From Acidimicrobiales bacterium (lineage in GTDB: Bacteria > Actinomycetota > Acidimicrobiia > Acidimicrobiales > JAUJNH01): a DNA stretch of 64,000 nucleotides. Location: contig JAUJNH010000004.1 in assembly GCA_030448245.1 (NCBI GenBank), forward strand, positions 248,001 to 312,000, written 5' to 3'. The notes beneath the pieces are model-generated. The model had not been told where the DNA came from and searched no databases. It saw nothing but the letters and a program-made list of their open reading frames with translations. The position numbers and the translations under genes were made by a program. Positions 59,152 to 64,000 of the stretch are shown piece by piece. Positions within the stretch are counted from its first letter, which is position 1. The number at the start of each line of letters is the position of its first letter.

Positions 59152-59751
59152 GTGGAGGTGGTCCTGGCCTCGGCCAACCCGCACAAGGCCGCCGAGATCC
59201 ATGCCATCCTCGCCGCCGCCGTCCCCGGGCTGGTCGTCCACCCCCGGCCGGCCGACGTGCCCGACGTCGAGGAGGACGCCCCCGACCTGGTCGGCAACGC
59301 CCGCCTCAAGGCGGTGGCCCTGGTGGAGGCCACGGGCCTGCCGGCCGTGGCCGACGACACCGGGCTCGAGGTCGACGCCCTCGGCGGCGCCCCCGGGGTC
59401 ATCAGCGCCCGGTGGGCGGGGGAGGGGGCGACCTACGCCGACAACGTCGCCAAGCTCCTGGCCGAGCTCGCCCGGCGCGACGGCGCCGCCCGAGCCGCCC
59501 GGTTCCGCACCGTGGCCCTGTGCCGGTTCCCCGACGGGCGCGAGCTCGCCGCCGAGGGCGCCTGCACGGGGACCGTGCCCCTCGAGCCGGCGGGCGCCGG
59601 CGGCTTCGGCTATGACCCGGTGTTCGTGCCCGACGAGGGGGACGGCCGCACCTTCGCCCAGATGTCGGCCGAGGAGAAGCACGACGTCTCCCACCGCGGC
59701 CGGGCCTTCCGCGCCCTTGGCGAGCGCCTGGCCGGGTTCTGCCGGGAGTAG
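59152..59751 (+). CDS. rdgB: Non-canonical purine NTP pyrophosphatase
   Basis: 199 residues. The Ham1/RdgB motifs ASANPHKAAEI (start), GLPAVADDTGLEVDALGG, and GFGYDPVFVPDEG then SAEEKHDVSHRGRA are complete. It hydrolyses ITP, dITP and XTP to the monophosphate, protecting DNA and RNA. GTG start at 59152, 11 bases after rph. The gene ends before a strong hairpin and the convergent murL-like gene. Confidence 0.96.
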   Translation: MEVVLASANPHKAAEIHAILAAAVPGLVVHPRPADVPDVEEDAPDLVGNARLKAVALVEATGLPAVADDTGLEVDALGGAPGVISARWAGEGATYADNVAKLLAELARRDGAARAARFRTVALCRFPDGRELAAEGACTGTVPLEPAGAGGFGYDPVFVPDEGDGRTFAQMSAEEKHDVSHRGRAFRALGERLAGFCRE

Positions 59752-59767
59752 GCCTGGCCAGGCGACG

Positions 59768-59796
59768 CTGACCCCCGACAGGAACGTGGGGGTCAG
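59768..59796. terminator. Bidirectional hairpin between rdgB and the murL-like gene
   Basis: CTGACCCCC and GGGGGTCAG form a nine-base-pair stem with an eleven-base loop. It lies 16 bases after the rdgB stop and reaches the murL-like stop, so it can serve both genes. Confidence 0.6.
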
Positions 59797-61154
59797 GGGG
59801 GTGTGACCGCGCGGGCCAGCTCGTCGACGACTGGCCGGTGGGCCGGCGGGACCAAAAAGGCGAGGTCCAGCTCGGGGTGCAGGGCCCGGGCGACGTCCTC
59901 GTCGGACGGCCAGGTACCGTCGGCCCGCAGCCGGTCGGCGATGGTGGCCAGGGCGCGGGCGTCGGCCCAGCCCGGCCGCTCACCGGCCAGCCGCACGGCC
60001 ACCCGGCTCTCGGCCACCTCGCCGACGCACTCGAACGGCTTGGGCTGGCCCGCCTCGACCAGCCCCGCCAGCCCGTCCACCTGACGCAGGTCGTCCAGCA
60101 CGTCACCGCCCTGGATCCCCAAGACCTCGTCCCGGTCCAGCCAGGGGGCCAGAGCGAGGGCGACGAAGCGGCACTTGGGGCAGTCGCGGTCCCATCCGTC
60201 GACCCGCCGGCTGTCGTCGAGGCGGAAGGCGGCGTTGCACGAGGAGAAGTCGCCGAAGAAGCGGCGTCCCCGGTCGGCGAACAGGCGGCAGATGGCCAGC
60301 TCGCTGAACGGCCGCAGCAGGCTGAACCACGACAGCTGGGGCCCGACGGCCGAGGCCAGGACGCCGGCCAGCAGCTCCTCGGCGGCCAGCGACTTCGACC
60401 ACTGGTGGTTGACGGCCGCGCCCCGCCAGTTCCGGGTGGCCTCGGAGGCCGACCGTTCGTTGGACATGACGACGCTGTCGCAGCCGGCCCGCACGGCCAC
60501 CAGGCACAGGACCAGGCTGACGAACGCGGTGACCGGGACGTGGCCGTTGCGGGCCCCCCGGCCGTTCAGCTCGAGCAGCTGGGGGTCGAGGGTCCGCCCG
60601 ACGCGGACGGCGTCGCCACCGGCGCGAGAGAGCACGGCGTCGATCACCGGGAAGCGGCGCACGCTCGCCAGGAGAGGGTCCTCACCGGCTTCCTGCAGCG
60701 CCTCGATCGTGACGCACGAGTCCTTGCCGCCGCCGACCGGGACCAGGCTGCGGCGGTCGAGGCCCAGGTCGGCCACGGGCCCGTCGGCCCGCTCGGCGGC
60801 CTCGACCGCAGGCCCGGCGGGATCGAGGCCGTTGACGAAGTACAGCTCGCCCAGCCCCGGCCCGAGCAGGGCGTCGAGCAGGCGCCGCTCCGGGCGGCTC
60901 AGACCGCCGACGACGGCGACGCTGGGTGGGGTCGCCGCCTTGTAGTACGACGGCGCGGCCGCCAGCCACAGCAGCCGCAGCAGGGCCTCGTCGGCGGCCG
61001 TCGCCTGGCCCGGGGGCAGCTGGACCAGCTCGGTCAGGGCCAGGTCGTCGAGGGCGTACGACAGCCGCACCGTGCCCGTGGCGGCGTCCAGGTCGAACCC
61101 GGTCAGCGAGAACACCTCGACCCGCTCGGGGAGGAAGACCTCGGGCACGGGCAC
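59793..61154 (-). CDS. murL: MurL-type UDP-MurNAc-L-Ala-L-Glu epimerase
   Basis: 453 residues. The key stretches are [16 protein letters not shown] (residues 138-153, a pyrophosphatase-like ATP loop), [57 protein letters not shown] and [17 protein letters not shown] recognise these from the MurL family, which epimerises the terminal L-Glu of UDP-MurNAc-L-Ala-L-Glu to D-Glu in Xanthomonas and some actinobacteria, replacing glutamate racemase. A matching MurD2-type ligase would be expected elsewhere. GTG start with TAGGGT ten bases upstream. Convergent with rdgB. Confidence 0.78.
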   Translation of the reverse strand: MPVPEVFLPERVEVFSLTGFDLDAATGTVRLSYALDDLALTELVQLPPGQATAADEALLRLLWLAAAPSYYKAATPPSVAVVGGLSRPERRLLDALLGPGLGELYFVNGLDPAGPAVEAAERADGPVADLGLDRRSLVPVGGGKDSCVTIEALQEAGEDPLLASVRRFPVIDAVLSRAGGDAVRVGRTLDPQLLELNGRGARNGHVPVTAFVSLVLCLVAVRAGCDSVVMSNERSASEATRNWRGAAVNHQWSKSLAAEELLAGVLASAVGPQLSWFSLLRPFSELAICRLFADRGRRFFGDFSSCNAAFRLDDSRRVDGWDRDCPKCRFVALALAPWLDRDEVLGIQGGDVLDDLRQVDGLAGLVEAGQPKPFECVGEVAESRVAVRLAGERPGWADARALATIADRLRADGTWPSDEDVARALHPELDLAFLVPPAHRPVVDELARAVTPP

Positions 61155-61164
61155 GGCGCCGTGG

Positions 61165-61170
61165 ACCCTA
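61165..61170 (-). promoter_or_regulatory. -10-like TAGGGT before the murL-like gene
   Basis: TAGGGT on the minus strand, ten bases before the GTG at 61154. Confidence 0.45.
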
Positions 61171-61207
61171 CCGCCCGGGTCCTGCCGGCTTTGCCATGCT
61201 GACCGGC

Positions 61208-61648
61208 GTGCGGGGCCTGGTGCAGCGGGTCACCGAGGCGTCGGTGACGGTGGGCGACGAGGTGGTCGGCGCCATCGGTCCCGGCCTGTGCCTCCTGGTC
61301 GGCGTCACCCACGACGACACCCTGGCCACCGCCACAACCCTCGCCGAGAAGGCGTACCACCTCCGGGTGCTCGACGACGGTGCCGGGAGGGCCGACCGCT
61401 CCCTGGCCGAAGCCCCGCACCCGGCCGTGCTGGTCGTGAGCCAGTTCACCCTGTACGCCGACACCAGCCGGGGCCGGCGGCCGTCGTGGCTGGCCGCGGC
61501 CCCGGGGCCCGTGGCCGAGCCCCTGGTGGAGGCGGTGGCCCGGCGCCTGGCCGAGCTGGGCTGCACCGTCGCCACCGGCCGCTTCGGGGCCCACATGCTG
61601 GTCCGGCTGGTGGGGGACGGGCCGGTCACGGTGCTGCTGGAGGTGTGA
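61208..61648 (+). CDS. dtd: D-aminoacyl-tRNA deacylase
   Basis: 146 residues. The DTD fold begins [21 protein letters not shown] and has the active-site [18 protein letters not shown] (SQFTL motif) and a late variant of the second NxPxD/GxPVT motif, [11 protein letters not shown]. It removes D-amino acids from mischarged tRNA. The GTG at 61208 gives the usual family start; an ATG at 61196 would add four residues. Convergent with the lipoprotein gene (27 bases between stops). Confidence 0.93.
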   Translation: MRGLVQRVTEASVTVGDEVVGAIGPGLCLLVGVTHDDTLATATTLAEKAYHLRVLDDGAGRADRSLAEAPHPAVLVVSQFTLYADTSRGRRPSWLAAAPGPVAEPLVEAVARRLAELGCTVATGRFGAHMLVRLVGDGPVTVLLEV

Positions 61649-61675
61649 CACGCCGGGCCCCGGCTCGCGGGAACC

Positions 61676-62821
61676 TCAGACGGTCGGGCCGCCGCCGCCC
61701 CCGCCGCCGCCGCAGTTGCACGCCCCGCCGGCGGTGACCGCGATCGCTCCCCAGGGGTCCAGCTCGAACGGGAACCTGACCGGCTCGGCGGTGGCCAGGC
61801 GCACGCCCACCAGCTCGGCCGGGCCGAGGCGGGTGAACGCCCAGCGGCCCTGGGCGTCGGTCGCCATCGGGGGCGGACCGGCCTCGGGCGGTAGGTCGAC
61901 CATCACGTCCTTCACCTCGCCGCTGGTCAGGTCGAGGACGTAGAGGTGGCGGGGCCCGCCGGCCTGGCGCCCGACGAAGAGCACGGCCGAGCTGGCCACC
62001 GCAGCCGCACCCGCTTCGGGCCTCAGGCCGGCGGCGAGCGGGAAGGTCCGGTCGCCGGCGGGGCCCGCCACGAGCACCGAGCAGGCGGTCGGGCAGGCCG
62101 CGTCGGCGACGACCACGGCCCGCTGCCCGTCGGCCCCGAGGAAGGTGCCGTTGGCCGCCAGCGTCCTCGTCGTCGACCCCCGCACCGGGTCGACCAGGTC
62201 GATGCGGCCTCCCGGCTCGGCCGGGGCCACCACCAGGCTCCCGGCGCCGAAGCCGGCGAGGGAGCGGCCCGGCACCAGCTGCTGGCGCAGCGGCGGGACC
62301 TCCTTGCCCAGGTCGACGCGCCGCACCTCGGACACCGCGTCGGGGGCGCCGGCGCTGGCCACCCAGGCCTCGCCGACCGCACCGCCGGCGATCGCTCGGA
62401 CGCCGGTGCCGAGGCTGCGGGGAAGGTGCTCGTTGTCGTTGAGCACGTACACGGCGCCGGCGTCCTGGGGCAGCGGGCCGCGGACCAGGACCATCGCCCC
62501 GTGCGCCCGGTCGAGGAGGCCGACCACCTCGAGTCCGTTCTCCAGCCGGGGGTTCGGGATGTCGGTCGGCTGGCCGCTGGCCAGCTCGACCGACGTGAGC
62601 TTCGCCCCGCCGAGGAGCACGGCCCTGGGCAGGTCCTCCGGGAGGGGTGCGGCGCCGGGCCGGTTGGGCGCGCCTGGCGCGTTCCCCCGAGCGGTGGTGG
62701 TCGTGGAGCCGCGGGCGGTGGTCGTGCTGGTCGAGCCCCGGCGGGTGCCGCCATCCTGCGGGCAGCCGGCCAGGACGAGGGCGGCCACGAGGGCGAGGAG
62801 GAGCGAGAGGGGCCGCCGCAT
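61676..62821 (-). CDS. Lipoprotein with Ser/Thr-rich linker, beta-propeller-like
   Basis: 381 residues. Signal MRRPLSLLLALVAALVLAGC gives the lipid Cys at residue 20. A low-complexity Thr/Arg-rich linker (TTTARGSTTTTARG) leads to a series of short beta units (AVLLGGAKLTSVEL, VVGLLDRAHGAMVLV, GAVYVLNDNE, SLVVAPAEPGGRIDLV, HLYVLDLTSGEVKDV), which looks like a beta-propeller. The tail ends in NCGGGGGGGG, a glycine run. Secreted and lipid-anchored; function unknown. It lies between dtd and the rhomboid gene, divergent from the latter. No TANNNT box. Confidence 0.7.
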   Translation of the reverse strand: MRRPLSLLLALVAALVLAGCPQDGGTRRGSTSTTTARGSTTTTARGNAPGAPNRPGAAPLPEDLPRAVLLGGAKLTSVELASGQPTDIPNPRLENGLEVVGLLDRAHGAMVLVRGPLPQDAGAVYVLNDNEHLPRSLGTGVRAIAGGAVGEAWVASAGAPDAVSEVRRVDLGKEVPPLRQQLVPGRSLAGFGAGSLVVAPAEPGGRIDLVDPVRGSTTRTLAANGTFLGADGQRAVVVADAACPTACSVLVAGPAGDRTFPLAAGLRPEAGAAAVASSAVLFVGRQAGGPRHLYVLDLTSGEVKDVMVDLPPEAGPPPMATDAQGRWAFTRLGPAELVGVRLATAEPVRFPFELDPWGAIAVTAGGACNCGGGGGGGGPTV

Positions 62822-62895
62822 CCCGCAGAGCCTGCCAGCCGCAGCCGCCAAGCCGGGCGCGCCGGGCCTGCCCTCGGGTAGCCGAACGCCCTCAC

Positions 62896-62901
62896 TAGCC
62901 T
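62896..62901 (+). promoter_or_regulatory. -10-like TAGCCT before the rhomboid gene
   Basis: TAGCCT ends ten bases before the ATG at 62912. Confidence 0.45.
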
Positions 62902-62911
62902 GAGCCGGGCG

Positions 62912-63862
62912 ATGTCCGCTCCTTGGCCGCCCCCGCCGCCGGTGGCACCCGCTCTGGCCTGCTACCGCCACCCCAAGCTCCCCGCCCCGGTCACCTGCAC
63001 CCGCTGCGACCGCCCGATCTGCACCGACTGCATGGTCAGCGCACCCGTCGGCTGGCAGTGCCCGGGCTGCCTCAAGGGCGCGCCGGCGGTACGGCGGATG
63101 CGCGACGTCCAGGGTGGCGGCCTGGCCGGCGGCACCCCGTACGCCACCTACGCCCTCCTGGCCAGCTGCGTGGCCCTCTACGTCGGCCAGCAGGTGTCGA
63201 ACCTCACCGAGCGGGGCGTGGTGGTGGCCACCATGGTCTCCCAGGGCGAGCTGTGGCGGGTGGTCACCTCCGGCTTCCTGCACGGCAGCCCGATCCACCT
63301 GCTGTTCAACATGCTGATCCTGTACCAGCTCGGCACGGCCGTCGAGGGGCGCCTGGGGCGGGCCCGCTACCTGGGCGTCTACTTCCTCTCCCTCGTCGGC
63401 GGCTCGATCGGCGCCCTGCTCCTCCAGCCCCCGGCCACCGCTTCGCTCGGTGCCTCGGGCGCGGTGTTCGGACTGATGGGCGCCGTGGTCGTGCTCTCCA
63501 AGCGTGGCCGCTCGCCCGTCGAGTCGGGCGTGGCCGGGCTGCTCGTCGTCAACCTGTTCATCACCTTCCTCTTCCCGGGCATCTCCATCGGCGGCCACCT
63601 GGGTGGACTGGCCGCCGGCGTGCTGGCCGGCCTCGTCATCCGGGCCTTCGGCGAGGGCGCCGACCAGCGGCGGGTCGTGCTGACAGCAGTCGTGCTGGTC
63701 GTCCTCACCGTCGGGCTGTTCGCGGCGTCGGCTCCCGTGGCCCGGTGGCGGTGCAGCACCCAGAGCTCGTCGGCCCTGAGCCGCGACCGGAACCCGGCCC
63801 GGCCGTTCGACCCCGAGGTGCTCCAGGCCTTCCGAGACCGGGCGGAGCAGCTCTGCGAGTGA
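62912..63862 (+). CDS. Rhomboid family serine protease with N-terminal zinc finger
   Basis: 316 residues. Cysteines at about 17, 29, 32, 37, 40, 50 and 53, with a His at 20, form a B-box-like zinc finger. The rhomboid part has six helices: HLLFNMLILYQLG in the second, GASGAVFG with catalytic Ser182, and SIGGHLGGLAAG with His229. It cuts membrane helices of unknown targets. In mycobacteria a rhomboid (Rv1337) lies beside cysM and murI in the same region as the rph-rdgB genes, so this matches the wider neighbourhood. ATG start supported by TAGCCT ten bases upstream. Confidence 0.93.
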   Translation: MSAPWPPPPPVAPALACYRHPKLPAPVTCTRCDRPICTDCMVSAPVGWQCPGCLKGAPAVRRMRDVQGGGLAGGTPYATYALLASCVALYVGQQVSNLTERGVVVATMVSQGELWRVVTSGFLHGSPIHLLFNMLILYQLGTAVEGRLGRARYLGVYFLSLVGGSIGALLLQPPATASLGASGAVFGLMGAVVVLSKRGRSPVESGVAGLLVVNLFITFLFPGISIGGHLGGLAAGVLAGLVIRAFGEGADQRRVVLTAVVLVVLTVGLFAASAPVARWRCSTQSSSALSRDRNPARPFDPEVLQAFRDRAEQLCE

Positions 63863-63906
63863 GCCCTCGCCGAGCGGGCCCGGACGTCCCGGCGCGCGCA
63901 CGGCAG

Positions 63907-63981
63907 GCCGGCGTAGCCCAATCGGCAGGAGGCAGATGGTTTAGGGCCATCCCAGTGCGGGTTCGAATCCCGCCGCCGGCA
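63907..63981 (+). tRNA. tRNA with UAG anticodon (Leu by code), class I shape
   Basis: Acceptor stem GCCGGCG/CGCCGGC (63907-63913 and 63974-63980), anticodon stem GATGG/CCATC with loop TTTAGGG, T-arm GCGGG-TTCGAAT-CCCGC, and a three-base-pair D stem. The anticodon by position is UAG (63942-63944), which reads CUA (leucine). The variable loop has only five bases, but tRNA-Leu normally has a long class II arm. The 3' CCA is not encoded (CCC follows the discriminator A). Amino-acid identity is uncertain. Confidence 0.8.
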
Positions 63982-64000
63982 CCCAACTTCCAGGTATGAC

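Overview
The window is high-GC DNA with dense genes and short intergenic gaps. Family content points to an actinobacterium outside the best-studied orders, most probably Acidimicrobiia-like. The main evidence is F420 biosynthesis (cofD), DUF3499 and DUF5719 proteins, a Mec/CysO/CysM cysteine module, and a manB / sugar-isomerase / ahcY neighbourhood that recalls the mycobacterial one. The lineage is inferred from families and gene order recalled from memory; no database was searched.

Region 1 (1-28996) is a cell-surface glycan locus. It holds GT2 and GT4 glycosyltransferases, several large polytopic membrane proteins, two tandem ~880-residue HAD-type proteins, a methyltransferase, GDP-mannose 4,6-dehydratase (gmd), a GDP-4-keto-6-deoxymannose reductase-like protein, and both halves of a Wzm/Wzt polysaccharide ABC exporter. 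Two secreted proteins carrying ricin-type beta-trefoil domains also lie here. The exporter genes are split by about 4.7 kb, and a short scar of a second wzm 3' end marks one junction, so the locus has been rearranged. Together the genes suggest that GDP-D-rhamnose is made, polymerised and exported.

Region 2 (29008-41147) is mixed housekeeping: a thioredoxin-like protein, FtsH, DUF3499, a CPBP protease, two more glycosylation genes, then manB, a Trm112-like protein and a PGI/PMI-type isomerase that feed mannose precursors, followed by a YczE-type membrane protein, a ComF-like protein and an orphan LuxR response regulator. Region 3 (41199-49164) is conserved core: secA, ahcY (with a possible SAH-responsive leader), an SDR, prfB, ftsE and ftsX.

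Region 4 (49284-54823) looks like a decayed island beside ssrA. It holds a hypothetical gene with an operator-like palindrome, a CapA-like protein, a frameshifted HTH gene, a thiostrepton-resistance-type rRNA methyltransferase, an IS3 transposase remnant and two gene-poor stretches, then ssrA (tmRNA) and smpB. Region 5 (54842-63981) resembles the mycobacterial Rv1334-Rv1341 neighbourhood: mec, cysO, cysM, an MBL-fold protein, rph, rdgB and a rhomboid protease. A MurL-type epimerase is present where mycobacteria carry murI. A broken lipoprotein gene, dtd and an odd tRNA with a UAG anticodon complete it.

A recurring signal is a TANNNT hexamer ending 6-10 bases before the start codon of 23 genes, mostly without a Shine-Dalgarno sequence. 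It looks like a -10 box for leaderless transcripts, and it was used to choose several starts.
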